In this document: one piece after another, positions 33,778 to 45,581 of the stretch
How the letters are laid out: each line of letters starts with the position of its first letter
Position numbering within the stretch: the first letter of the stretch is position 1
From: Planctomycetaceae bacterium
GTDB lineage: Bacteria; Planctomycetota; Planctomycetia; Pirellulales; Thermoguttaceae
Assembly: GCA_012719125.1 (NCBI GenBank)
Contig: JAAYAY010000028.1
Location: 1 to 64,000 of the forward strand
DNA: 64,000 nucleotides
Reading direction: 5' to 3'
The notes under the pieces: model-generated
Databases searched by the model: none
What the model was told of the DNA's origin: nothing
Seen by the model: only the letters and a program-made list of their open reading frames with translations
Position numbers and translations under genes: made by a program

Positions 33778-35448
33778 ATGAAGAACGGAAATTCGACTGT
33801 GAGAAAACTTGCTTGCGTATTTGTGGTATTTGCGGGAACGATTGTCCTGCATCCCGAGGGCGTTTTGCAGATTCTAGCGGACGACTTGACTCCCGACTGT
33901 CCGCAATGGGGAGGAACGTCTCAGCGGAACAACGCCCCCGACACCGGCACACTTCCCGATTCCTGGGACGTGGGCCAGTTTGATTTCCGAACCGGCGAAT
34001 GGAAGAACGAAACGGCGGAGAACATTCGTTGGATGGCGAAATTGGGGAACGAGAGCTACGCCAGCCCGGTGATCGCGGGCGGGAGAGTCTTCTGTGCCAC
34101 CAACAACGGCGCCGGGTATGTGAAACGGTACCCGGCCGAGGTGGATCTGGGCTGCTTGCTCGCATTCAACCTCGCCGACGGCTCTTTTCTCTGGCAGCAC
34201 TCGGCGGAGAAGCTCAAGGAGGGGCGCGACGTCGATTGGCCCGATCAGGGCATTTGCTGCTCGCCGATGGTCGAAGGCGATCGGTTGTGGATCGTGACCA
34301 ACCGCGGCGAGGTCGTGTGTCTCGATACGGAAGGTTTCCACGACAGTGAAAACGACGGCCCATGCCAGTCGGAAGTGTCGCAGGACCGGTCCGAGTCGGA
34401 CGTCATCTGGATCTACGACATGATGGGCGAACTGGGAAGCCGGCAGCACAATATGGCTTGCTGTTCGGTAACGGCGGCGGGCAACCTGCTGTTGGTGGGA
34501 ACGTCGAACGGCGTGGCCGGCGACGAAGAGACCATCCCTGCCCCCGAGGCCCCGAGTTTCATCGCCCTGGACAAGACCACGGGCAATCTGATCTGGGCCG
34601 ACGCCTCGCCCGGCCAGAACATCCTGCACGGGCAATGGGGCTCGCCCGCCTGCGCCGTGCTGGGCGGCGTGCCGCAGGCGATTTTTCCGGGCGGAGACGG
34701 CTGGCTGTATAGTTTTCTGGCCGAGCGCACCGACGACAAGAAAGCCAGACTTCTCTGGAAGTTCGACTGCAATCCCAAGGACACCGTTTGGGAAGGCGGC
34801 GGCCAGGGGGATCGAAACAGCATCATTGCCACGCCCATGATCAGCGGCGGGCTGGTCTATATCACCACGGGCGAGGACCCCGAATCAGGCGAGGGCCAGG
34901 GGGATCTGTGGTGTATCGATCCCACGCGGCGAGGCGACGTCAGCAGCCATCTGGTGGTCGACGCTCAAGGCAAACCGGTGGCGCCGCGGCGGTATGCCGC
35001 ATGGGATGAAGCGGCGGGCGAGAAGATCGTTCCCAACGAGAACTCGGCGGCCGTCTGGCACTATCGCGGTGAGGACGTCGATGACGACGGCAAATTCTCT
35101 TTTGAAGAGACCATGCACCGCGGACTCGGCTCCGCGGCCGTCCGCGACGGTCTGCTCGTCATTGGCGATTTCTCCGGGTTGGTGCACTGCCTTGACGCCA
35201 AAACGGGAAGCGTCTACTGGACGCACGATATGCTGGCGACCATGTGGGGCGGCCCCCTCTTGGCCGACGGCAAGATCTATATCGGCGACGAGGACGGCGA
35301 CGTGGTCGTGTTCAAGCTGGCCAAAGAGCTGGAAATCATGAACGAGCTCAACGTAGGCAACTCGGTGTACAGTTCGCCGGTCGCAGTCGGCAACACGCTC
35401 TACATTTCGACCCGCAGCCATCTCTTCGCTATTGCCGAGGAGAAGTGA
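33778..35448 (+). CDS. Secreted PQQ-type beta-propeller protein
   Basis: 556 residues from ATG 33778 (a TTG at 33760 is an alternative). N-terminal signal sequence (LACVFVVFAGTIVLHPEG). Repeats of the type DLGCLLAFNLADGSFLWQ, FIALDKTTGNLIWA, LVHCLDAKTGSVYWT mark an outer-membrane-associated PQQ-like beta-propeller of about 7-8 blades, starting from CPQWGGTSQRNNAP. The segment DVDDDGKFSFEE resembles an EF-hand calcium loop inserted in the propeller. No residues for PQQ cofactor catalysis could be confirmed. Such secreted propellers are frequent in planctomycetes and their role is mostly unknown. Confidence 0.86.
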   Translation: MKNGNSTVRKLACVFVVFAGTIVLHPEGVLQILADDLTPDCPQWGGTSQRNNAPDTGTLPDSWDVGQFDFRTGEWKNETAENIRWMAKLGNESYASPVIAGGRVFCATNNGAGYVKRYPAEVDLGCLLAFNLADGSFLWQHSAEKLKEGRDVDWPDQGICCSPMVEGDRLWIVTNRGEVVCLDTEGFHDSENDGPCQSEVSQDRSESDVIWIYDMMGELGSRQHNMACCSVTAAGNLLLVGTSNGVAGDEETIPAPEAPSFIALDKTTGNLIWADASPGQNILHGQWGSPACAVLGGVPQAIFPGGDGWLYSFLAERTDDKKARLLWKFDCNPKDTVWEGGGQGDRNSIIATPMISGGLVYITTGEDPESGEGQGDLWCIDPTRRGDVSSHLVVDAQGKPVAPRRYAAWDEAAGEKIVPNENSAAVWHYRGEDVDDDGKFSFEETMHRGLGSAAVRDGLLVIGDFSGLVHCLDAKTGSVYWTHDMLATMWGGPLLADGKIYIGDEDGDVVVFKLAKELEIMNELNVGNSVYSSPVAVGNTLYISTRSHLFAIAEEK

Positions 35449-35470
35449 TGACTTCCGTGGGATGCGTCTG

Positions 35471-36472
35471 CTATCCGCCGGGCGTGATGGAATCGTTCGC
35501 CACCTGTGAGGAACCAGAGAGTCTCTCTCGCCAATAGGCCAGGGTGTCGGCGATTGTCTGCCGGAGGGGAATGATCGGCTGCCATCCGGTGCTGACCACC
35601 AACCGCGCCGGATCGGCAATCGGTTCCTGCCGCCGCCCCGGCCGAGTCTCAACGACGGGCCGATCGCAGGCAGCGATTTCGAGAAGCTGCCGGAGAATGT
35701 CGCCGCTGCAGCGGTTCTGTCCCGTCCCCACGTTGTAGATGCCGCCCGGTTCCCCGAATTCGGCCAGCAGGCGATAGGCCCGTGCCACGTCGCGGACGTC
35801 GCACAAGTCGAGCCAGGCGTCGCGCGTGTGGACCTCGATCGGGTCATTACCGTCGGCGGCCACTTGGCGAGCCCATTGAGGCAACATCAACCGCGGCACC
35901 TGTCGCGGCCCGGTGTGTTGGAAGGCCCGGGCGATCACTGCATCACAGCCAGTCTTCTCAACGGCCTCCAAAACAACCCTTTCGGCCTCCAGCTTGGTCA
36001 TGCCGTACGGACGTGTGGGACCAAGGGATGAGTCCTCCGACACGTGCGGATGCTGGCGATCGACCGGCGCATAGACCTTGGCCGTCGATACGAACAGCAC
36101 GCGAGGGCGAGCGGGCAACGAAGCGGCCAGTTCCAGCACCTGCCGCGTCCCGTCCACGTTGATCGCCATGGCCAACCGGGTGGGCCCGGTCTCGCCGCAG
36201 TCGTCCTGCACGCTGAGCGCCGCCAGATGGTAGATCACTTCCGGCGCAAAGTCCTCGATCGTCGCACGAGCCGCTTCGACAAGTCCTTCAGGTTGGGCGA
36301 AATCCCAAGCGATCAGGGGGCGCATCCCCTGGTGGAGCGACTCCGCCGAATCCGGCAACAACCGGCCGTCGGGCGACGTCCCCAGCACGCGGTCGCCGCA
36401 CTGGACCAGGTGTTCCGCCAGAAAGCCGCCGACAAACCCTGAGATACCTGTGATCAGTGAACGAAAACCCAT
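35471..36472 (-). CDS. NAD(P)-dependent nucleotide-sugar epimerase/dehydratase
   Basis: 333 residues from ATG 36472. Extended SDR with TGISGFVGG (8-16), Ser129 in FVSTAKVY, and Tyr156-x3-Lys160 in YGMTK. The sequence ARAFQHTGPRQ and the substrate segment DLCDVRDVARAYRLL resemble GDP-4-keto-6-deoxymannose reductase/GDP-mannose dehydratase-type enzymes that supply deoxysugars for surface glycans. Exact substrate is inference. It is convergent with the preceding PQQ-propeller gene and lies downstream of the GH2 gene on the same strand, 80 bp away. Confidence 0.88.
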   Translation of the reverse strand: MGFRSLITGISGFVGGFLAEHLVQCGDRVLGTSPDGRLLPDSAESLHQGMRPLIAWDFAQPEGLVEAARATIEDFAPEVIYHLAALSVQDDCGETGPTRLAMAINVDGTRQVLELAASLPARPRVLFVSTAKVYAPVDRQHPHVSEDSSLGPTRPYGMTKLEAERVVLEAVEKTGCDAVIARAFQHTGPRQVPRLMLPQWARQVAADGNDPIEVHTRDAWLDLCDVRDVARAYRLLAEFGEPGGIYNVGTGQNRCSGDILRQLLEIAACDRPVVETRPGRRQEPIADPARLVVSTGWQPIIPLRQTIADTLAYWRERLSGSSQVANDSITPGG

Positions 36473-36552
36473 GCCCTATAGTATGCACGATTCTTGGAGG
36501 TTTGGGGAGTGGAGAACTTATTCCCAGGAGCATTCCCGCGTCGGCACTTGGT

Positions 36553-39500
36553 TCATGGGTTTTCATCGAACAACACGTCAACCTCGGCTGCTGAAGCGAA
36601 TACCTGGTTATCAACCTCTTGGATCGCCTCAAGCTTGATGTAGCGGGCGTCCTGGGAAGTGGCAAACCGAACCGTCTTCAGATTCCGGTCGTCCGTCCAC
36701 GTTCCCGCCGCGACGGGCTCTCCCCAATGTTCCCCGTCGTTGCCGACATGGATTTCGAACTGGCCGATGCGACCGTTGCTCTGATCCTGGCGGGGCAGGT
36801 AGGTGAAACCCAGAATGGGGCAGGAGGTCTTCAGGTCGAGCACGATGGAGTGCGGATACCGGGCAGCATCCTCTCCCCAAGTCGTGTGCCAGATCGTCTT
36901 CGGATCCCCGTCGATGGCATTCTCCACCGGGTAACCGGGCTGGAAGTCGTCGGCCGTAACGGTCACACCGAGTTGCTGTAGTCGTGAAAGGGGTCTGCTC
37001 AACGCCCGAATCGTTTCGACCTCCACATCGACCGCGGGCTCGAACGCCTTGCTCCCCATGTAGCCGAGGAGGCTCTGACGCAATTGCCGGGCAACAGGGC
37101 GGGACTCAAGATCGTTCTGCAGATCCATGGAGCAGACCATCAACCGGCCGCCGCCGACCCGGGCCTCAAATAACAGGCCCAGTCGTCGTGCTTCGAACCA
37201 GGTATCGATGGGCTGAACGATCGGACGCAGGCCGGGAGGCAGACCGTCGAGCGTCATGGCGGCAGCCCCGTGAATCAGTTCCCACCACTGCCAGTTCGTG
37301 TGGTACTCGGTGGGAAAACCATCAAGAGCCGGGTGAGCCGGATCGCAGAGGATGCCCAGGGTGTGGGGCGGTTGGTTGCGAGTCCAAGCCGTGTTCCAGA
37401 AGACGGAGGAGAAGCCGAGGACCGACTCAGCTCTAACCGAGGCCGGAGGAAGCATGAGCAACACGCGCCCGCCCGATTTCAGTACCGACAGGGTCCTCTC
37501 GTCGAGGTCGCGTGCAATGATCACATTGTCCGGCTCGCGCGAAGCAACCTGTGCCGGATACACCCAGACATCCCAGTCGTTCTCGATATCCGTTCCTTCG
37601 ATTCCCACGACCAGCCGCAACCGCTCCGGATTCTTCAGCGTGTGGAGATCGGCCTTCACAGAGCCGACGGGCGACAACCCGCCGGTGGGAATCGTCTTTG
37701 CCGTCAGGCGTCCGCCGGCAACCGCAACTCCGCCGGTGCGAACCAGTTGCCAGGTGACGGTCGCATGGTCAAGGTCGTCGGGGCCGTAGTGGTAGACGTC
37801 GAGGTGTGCGTTGAGCGTGTCGTTGGTCGTGAAGACCCGCTTCGGGAGGCGTGCCAGCGGAACGGTCGGGCCGCAGAACCTGCAGAACTCATCGGGCGAG
37901 ACGTAGGGCTTCGAATCCCAGAAGGGATCGAGGACGCCGACCAGGGCGGTGCCTTGGCCCGGAAAGTCGTGCAGATCGAGCAACTGGAAACCGCCGAACC
38001 CGGGCGTTCGCAAGGCCGATTCGATCTCTTCCTTGTAGCAGAGCGTCTGCAGTTTGCCGGAGGCCATGAGGAAGTCGTGGGCCTGGTCGCCCATGTGGTT
38101 CTGGTTGAGAAAGTCGCGGAATATCTCGAAGTTCTTGGGTTTGAGCACGCCCGTGTACTTCCCGATCTCTTCGAAGTTGGGATAGACGCACCATTGACCG
38201 ATTTCGTGGGAGACGACCGGCACCGTGTATTGGCTTGTGAAATCGGCGTAGTCGGTGACGGTCTCCGGAGGACACGCGTTGATGCGGCTTTCGAGTCCTT
38301 GCCCCCACTGCTGGATTCGCGGCCCGGGAACGTTGTGGTACTGGTTTTCGGGAATCATGGGCCAGCCGGCGGCCGAGGTGTAGAGGCGGCGGGGGTCCTT
38401 GTTGCGATAGTGGGTGACCCAGGGACCGAGGTACTTGCCGCCCCGATCCGGTCCGGAGGGCTCGTTGCCGTAGGTCATCAGTAGCAGCGAGGGATGATTG
38501 CCGTAGAATTTGAGAATTCGATCCGCCTCGGCATAGAGCCAGGCGTCGAGCGGATCGCCGTTGCCGACCGAGGCCCCCTGGTTGGCCCAGGAAGAGCACT
38601 CGACCTGGTAGTAGAATCCAAGTTCATCGGCCGCCTCGAAGGCCGCCTCGGGCGGGCACCAGGAGTGGAAGCGGATGTGGTTCAGCCCGTGGGCCTTGCA
38701 GATGCGGATGATCCGCTTCCAGGCGGCCACGTCGGTGGGCGGATACCCCGTGAGCGGATAGATGCAACAATCGAGCGTGCCGCGCAGGGCAATTCGCCGC
38801 CCGTTGAGGACGAAACGGGTCCCTTTGGTGGCGATGTTTCGCATGCCAAACGTGACGATTCGCTCGTCGCGAAATCCGGCGGCGACAAGCCTTGTCGAGA
38901 GTCGGTAGAGGGCCGGTCGGAACTCGTCCCAGAGCCGGACATCGTCGCCCATGGCCAGCTCGGCGGTTTCCGCTGTCGTCTTCCCGTCGGCAGTAAATTC
39001 GATCGCGATTGGCTTCACCTGCTGCTCTTCACAAGCGGCAGAAATCTCGATCGTGCCGTCGACGCTACGGCCCGTGACATTGCCGATCTCGACGACAACC
39101 CCTGCCGTCTTGTCTTGAACGTTGGGATAGACCTGAACGTCTTCGATCCAGACGGGATCGGTGGCAGCCAGTTCGAGCTTTCCGGTCAGGCCGTTCCAAT
39201 TCGATTGAGTATGGTCGCTGACACTGTGAGAGTTGGGGCCGACGTTGACGATCATGCGGTTGTCAACCCGGACCGTGAGGCGGTGCCGCCCGGACGTCAG
39301 ACCTTCGGTGAGCTCGTAGACGTGGGGAACGGCGAGGGCGTTGCACGAACCGACTTCCCGGTCGTCGATCCAGACGGTTGTCTCCCAATGTGCTCGTTCG
39401 AAGGAGAGAACGAGTCGCTTGCCCGCCCATTCATTCGGCACGTCGATCGGGCGTTGGTACCAGGCAGCACCGGCGTAGTACTTCTCGGGTTGAAGCCAGC

Positions 39501-39819
39501 ACGGATACTTGATGTTGCCGCCTTCGCGATAGGGGGCATAGCGGGGTGAGTTGAAGTACGATTGATCGACGATGCCGCCGACCCACGGAGTGTCGAGGGC
39601 CACATCGTTGCCAAATCCTTGCTCTTGGAGGGAGCCGGGGAGATTGATCCTTTGAGGCAGGTCGCGGCTGAACCATTGGTTCGCTACGCCCTGATCGGAC
39701 GGATCAAGCTGGAATTGCCAGGGGCCGCAAAGGTCGAGCGAGGGGGGCACAGCGGCGTGCGCAGCGAAGGCGACCAGGGAGGCACCCAGGACGACGAAGA
39801 GCGGTGTGAAACGGGACAT
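36553..39819 (-). CDS. Secreted glycoside hydrolase family 2-type enzyme with discoidin-like C-terminus
   Basis: 1088 residues from ATG 39819, opening with the signal peptide MSRFTPLFVVLGASLVAFAAHA (an upstream frame to 39936 is spurious). GH2 order: jelly-roll sugar-binding domain (about 25-220, with WYQRPIDVP), Ig-like domain (220-330), TIM barrel (335-640). Candidate acid/base Glu453 in MTYGNEPSG and nucleophile Glu539 in VVSHEIGQW. After another beta-rich region, residues 950-1085 resemble an F5/8 type C (discoidin) carbohydrate-binding domain (PVENAIDGDPKTIWHT, RYIKLEA). It probably acts on galactosides, glucuronides or similar; substrate unknown. Confidence 0.88.
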   Translation of the reverse strand: MSRFTPLFVVLGASLVAFAAHAAVPPSLDLCGPWQFQLDPSDQGVANQWFSRDLPQRINLPGSLQEQGFGNDVALDTPWVGGIVDQSYFNSPRYAPYREGGNIKYPCWLQPEKYYAGAAWYQRPIDVPNEWAGKRLVLSFERAHWETTVWIDDREVGSCNALAVPHVYELTEGLTSGRHRLTVRVDNRMIVNVGPNSHSVSDHTQSNWNGLTGKLELAATDPVWIEDVQVYPNVQDKTAGVVVEIGNVTGRSVDGTIEISAACEEQQVKPIAIEFTADGKTTAETAELAMGDDVRLWDEFRPALYRLSTRLVAAGFRDERIVTFGMRNIATKGTRFVLNGRRIALRGTLDCCIYPLTGYPPTDVAAWKRIIRICKAHGLNHIRFHSWCPPEAAFEAADELGFYYQVECSSWANQGASVGNGDPLDAWLYAEADRILKFYGNHPSLLLMTYGNEPSGPDRGGKYLGPWVTHYRNKDPRRLYTSAAGWPMIPENQYHNVPGPRIQQWGQGLESRINACPPETVTDYADFTSQYTVPVVSHEIGQWCVYPNFEEIGKYTGVLKPKNFEIFRDFLNQNHMGDQAHDFLMASGKLQTLCYKEEIESALRTPGFGGFQLLDLHDFPGQGTALVGVLDPFWDSKPYVSPDEFCRFCGPTVPLARLPKRVFTTNDTLNAHLDVYHYGPDDLDHATVTWQLVRTGGVAVAGGRLTAKTIPTGGLSPVGSVKADLHTLKNPERLRLVVGIEGTDIENDWDVWVYPAQVASREPDNVIIARDLDERTLSVLKSGGRVLLMLPPASVRAESVLGFSSVFWNTAWTRNQPPHTLGILCDPAHPALDGFPTEYHTNWQWWELIHGAAAMTLDGLPPGLRPIVQPIDTWFEARRLGLLFEARVGGGRLMVCSMDLQNDLESRPVARQLRQSLLGYMGSKAFEPAVDVEVETIRALSRPLSRLQQLGVTVTADDFQPGYPVENAIDGDPKTIWHTTWGEDAARYPHSIVLDLKTSCPILGFTYLPRQDQSNGRIGQFEIHVGNDGEHWGEPVAAGTWTDDRNLKTVRFATSQDARYIKLEAIQEVDNQVFASAAEVDVLFDENP

Positions 39820-40106
39820 GACGAGGCATCCGTTGTTTTCCGTTGGGCAGGGTGTGGTGATTACGATTAGGACGGGCGGAGGGATCTCGGTCAATGGGGT
39901 CACGCAGGAACGGCGGCAGGGCGAAACGAACGACACCTGGTGCGGCTTTCAGCGATACTGCCCGACCGCACGAATCGCTCCAAGCCGAACCCCACCAAGG
40001 TCGGGATGCACGTGGGCACTGGGGGAATGCCGATTCTTCAGAGGGCGTACAGGAAGATCGGCCGGTTACGGGCGACCTGTTCGTGTTATGCGTTTGTGGT
40101 CCGGCT

Positions 40107-40419
40107 CGCGGCAAGTGAAGAAGAGGCGTTCGACCTGATCTTGATGGACATGCAGATGCCCGTCCTCGACGGCTACGAAGCGACGCGCCGGCTTCGTGCG
40201 GCCGGCTATACGGGCCCCATCGTCGCGCTGACCGCCCATGCGATGGCTCACAACCGGCGGGAATGTCTCGCGGCCGGCTGCGACGACTATGCCGCAAAAC
40301 CGATTGCCCGGAAAGCGTTGATCGCGGTCCTTCGCGAGACCATCCTGCGACACCGAGGCACGGCTTCCTTTTCTTCCGAAACAGGCGGCTGCGCCGTGTT
40401 CGACGGTCAAGAAATATAG
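40107..40419 (+). pseudogene. Remnant of a response-regulator receiver domain (hybrid kinase 3' end)
   Basis: From 40107 the plus strand encodes [18 protein letters not shown] with the phosphoacceptor Asp, then [46 protein letters not shown] (switch Thr and conserved Lys), ending in RETILRH and a stop at 40419. This is the C-terminal two thirds of a REC domain, as at the end of hybrid sensor kinases. The N-terminal acidic pair and the rest are missing, and the text upstream of about 40105 shows no similarity. The 287 bp upstream to 39820 hold nothing else recognisable except the GH2 upstream region. Confidence 0.72.
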
Positions 40420-40589
40420 CAGGGCGGAACGCCTTTCGACGTGCCGCCCTGGTAGCCAGGCGAATCGCAAGTTCCCCCCGAACATGCAACAGGCCCGGTG
40501 CAAGCCCCCCGGCTGCTGATTTGTCACCGCCTTCTCGGTACCCACGTCCAAACAGTGCCGCAGCCGCGGATCGGACGATACAAACCCCG

Positions 40590-43071
<2,482 letters not shown>

Positions 43072-43289
43072 TCAGGTCATCCTGGCAGCTGGGGCGGCAA
43101 AAGGGAAACTCCTTATTATCGGGGATTCTGGCGGAAATGCAATTGAGTGCGGTAGGTGATGCGGAGGATGGTGTGCGCGGGGTTGTCGAGTTGTGTTGCG
43201 TTCGGGGCCGCCACACCCTATCGTCTCTTGACGGCGGCCCGGAACTGGACGCGACCCTCACGACAACCTCCGCCAAGGAGCATTTGATC

Positions 43290-45272
43290 ATGCCACGACC
43301 GTTCTTCCGAATCCTCCTCCTGTTGGCAGCCGCCGTTACCATCGTCGGTCCCCATGCCGTTTCGGCGGCCGATTCGGGCGCCGAGCTGAAGTCGCTTGAT
43401 CCCGGGCAGATCCTCTCGAAGCTCGACCTGACCCGGCCGGGCTTGGAGGCCGTCAGGGCCCAGGCCGAAGCGGGCCGGCAAGGGGAAGCGCTCGAAGCCC
43501 TGTTGGCCTACTATCGCAGCAAGTATCCGCTGCCCGAGGCGACCCGCGCGACGGGCGACTTTGCCACGGCCGACCGGATCGTCAACCACGTGCTGCAATG
43601 GGGTCCCTACGAGCCGGCAGACTACGGGCCCGAGATCGACTGGGAGTGGGATCCCCGCGGCGACATTGAATGGGTGGCGGCTGTCTACCGGTTTTACTGG
43701 GCCGGGCCGCTCGGCGAGGCCTACCGGGCGACTCGCGACGAGAAGTACGCGCGGGCCTTCGTCGAGATGACCTCCGACTGGATCGCCAAGCATCCACTCG
43801 AAGAGCGCGGCCGGGTCCACCCGGTCTACACGAGCTGGCGGGGGTTCGCCTGGCTCGACATTCAGACGGGCATCCGGGCGGACAACTTGTGCCGCGTGTT
43901 TCTCGTCTTCATCCACGCCGAGGCGTTCACGCCCGACTTCCTGGCCCGGCTGCTGGCCTCGCTCTACGACCATCAGGTGAAGACCGAGAAGATCCCCATG
44001 GGCGTGGTGCACAACAAGGCAATCTTCGAGCAGCGGGGATTCGTCAACGTGGCGCACACCTTTCCCGAATTCCGCGACTCGCGCCGCTGGATGGAACTTG
44101 CCCTGGAACGGAGCCGCGAGAACTTCCTGGCCCAGACCACGGCCGACGGCGTGCAGCGCGAATGGTCGTTCGGCTACAACCTGGGCGTTTTGCAGGACGC
44201 GGTCGACATCTTGAAGCGGGTCGAGTCGGCGGGGATCGCGGTGCCGGACGATTACCGCGACCGGATTCGCAAGATGTACGACTACCTGTTTGCCATCGGC
44301 ACGCCCGAACTGGCCGGCCCCATGTTCGGCGACGCCTCGCGATCGGTCGGCCGCTCGAAAGACCGCACGGGCTGGCCGCTCTATTCCTTTCTCACCGAGG
44401 CGACCGAGTTGTTCGGTGATCCGAAGTACGCCGCCCGGGCGAAACTCGACACGTCGGCCCTGCCCGAGCAGACCTGCTACGCCTTTACCGAGGCGGGCAT
44501 GTACGTGATGCGCGATCGCTGGGGCCCCGAGCAGATCTACTTCGCGCTGCATTGCTCACCGAAGGGCATCAGCGGCCACGATCAACCCGACAACGGCACC
44601 TTCGAGCTCTGCGCCTTCGGGCGCTGGCTCATGCCCGACTCGGGTTTCTACACCTATGGACACGATCCTGCCGGGCGCCGCTGGCACCGGCAGACCCGGG
44701 TGCACCAGACGTTGACGCTCGACGGCAAGGATGCGCAAATCGCCGGCAGGCACCTGGGCTGGTGCGAGACGCCGGAGTATCTCGTCGCCACCGTCGAGAA
44801 CGGCTCGTACCCCGGTCTGGTGCACCGACGCACCGTGTGGTTTGTTGATCGGCGGTTCTTCGTCCTGCTCGACGAGGCGATCGGCAACGCCCAGGGAACG
44901 TTAGAACTGCACTTCCAGCTTGCCCCGGGCGAGGCCGAGATCAACGCCCCGCAACACTGGGCCGCCACCGCGCTGGAGGATGCGAACGTGCTCGTGTGGG
45001 CGCCGCCCGAGGCATCGATCTCGATGTCCGAGGAAGAGGGCTGGTACGCGTGCCGCTACGGCCACCGCGAGCCGCGCAAGGCCGTCTGCTACCGCCACGC
45101 CCAGGCGGTGCCCGCGGCCTTCCTGACCGTGGTGGTTCCCTACCGCGGCGTCGAGCGTCCGAAGGTCGCGGCCGCGATTGCCGAGGGTTATGAAGTGGGG
45201 GGCAATCGGGCCGAGGTGAGCGTCGAACTGGGCAGTGGCAGATGGCGGCTTCAGCGTATGCTGGACGATTGA
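43290..45272 (+). CDS. Secreted heparinase II/III-like polysaccharide lyase
   Basis: 660 residues from ATG 43290 (AAGGAG upstream). Signal peptide LLLLAAAVTIVGPHAVSA. An all-alpha (alpha/alpha) toroid spans about 30-370, with WRGFAWLDIQTGIRADN, followed by a beta-sandwich containing the family region SGHDQPDNGTFELCAFG, whose His and Asp correspond to catalytic/metal positions of heparinase II/III. Members depolymerise uronic-acid polysaccharides such as heparin or alginate. The exact polymer cannot be told. It is one of two such genes in the window. Confidence 0.87.
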   Translation: MPRPFFRILLLLAAAVTIVGPHAVSAADSGAELKSLDPGQILSKLDLTRPGLEAVRAQAEAGRQGEALEALLAYYRSKYPLPEATRATGDFATADRIVNHVLQWGPYEPADYGPEIDWEWDPRGDIEWVAAVYRFYWAGPLGEAYRATRDEKYARAFVEMTSDWIAKHPLEERGRVHPVYTSWRGFAWLDIQTGIRADNLCRVFLVFIHAEAFTPDFLARLLASLYDHQVKTEKIPMGVVHNKAIFEQRGFVNVAHTFPEFRDSRRWMELALERSRENFLAQTTADGVQREWSFGYNLGVLQDAVDILKRVESAGIAVPDDYRDRIRKMYDYLFAIGTPELAGPMFGDASRSVGRSKDRTGWPLYSFLTEATELFGDPKYAARAKLDTSALPEQTCYAFTEAGMYVMRDRWGPEQIYFALHCSPKGISGHDQPDNGTFELCAFGRWLMPDSGFYTYGHDPAGRRWHRQTRVHQTLTLDGKDAQIAGRHLGWCETPEYLVATVENGSYPGLVHRRTVWFVDRRFFVLLDEAIGNAQGTLELHFQLAPGEAEINAPQHWAATALEDANVLVWAPPEASISMSEEEGWYACRYGHREPRKAVCYRHAQAVPAAFLTVVVPYRGVERPKVAAAIAEGYEVGGNRAEVSVELGSGRWRLQRMLDD

Positions 45273-45305
45273 GGCAATAGCTCCGATCTGCGTTCAGCCT
45301 GAAGA

Positions 45306-45366
45306 AGGCGGGAATCCAGTGACGTTTGGCGAGTGTCTGGATTCCCGCCTGCGCGGGAACGACGGG
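45306..45366. repeat. Dispersed-type palindromic repeat / probable terminator
   Basis: AGGCGGGAATCCAG (45306-45319) is a perfect inverted repeat of CTGGATTCCCGCCT (45337-45350), with a 17-nt loop. TTCCCGCCTGCGCGGGAA (45342-45359 region) forms a second nested stem. The text CTGGATTCCCGCCTGCGCGG matches a common intergenic repeat type in diverse bacteria. It lies 33 bp after the heparinase-like stop codon and may terminate it. The rest of the gap to 45581 shows nothing else. Confidence 0.65.
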
Positions 45367-45581
45367 TAAACGACCGCGGGAATTCTTCCGGGAATCACGG
45401 AAGGCCATTTAGCCACAACTGCCGTTTCGAAATGCCTGAGCGGACGGTACGGCAGGGCGTGCCTATCTTGCGTTGCCCACACTGCGTAGTGTAGGCTGTT
45501 GCTCATCAGTCACGTGGTGGTGGAGCGTACGCCCTGTGTTCGGCCGTTCCCATGCGATCTTATTGGGAGGAGTGTACTACC

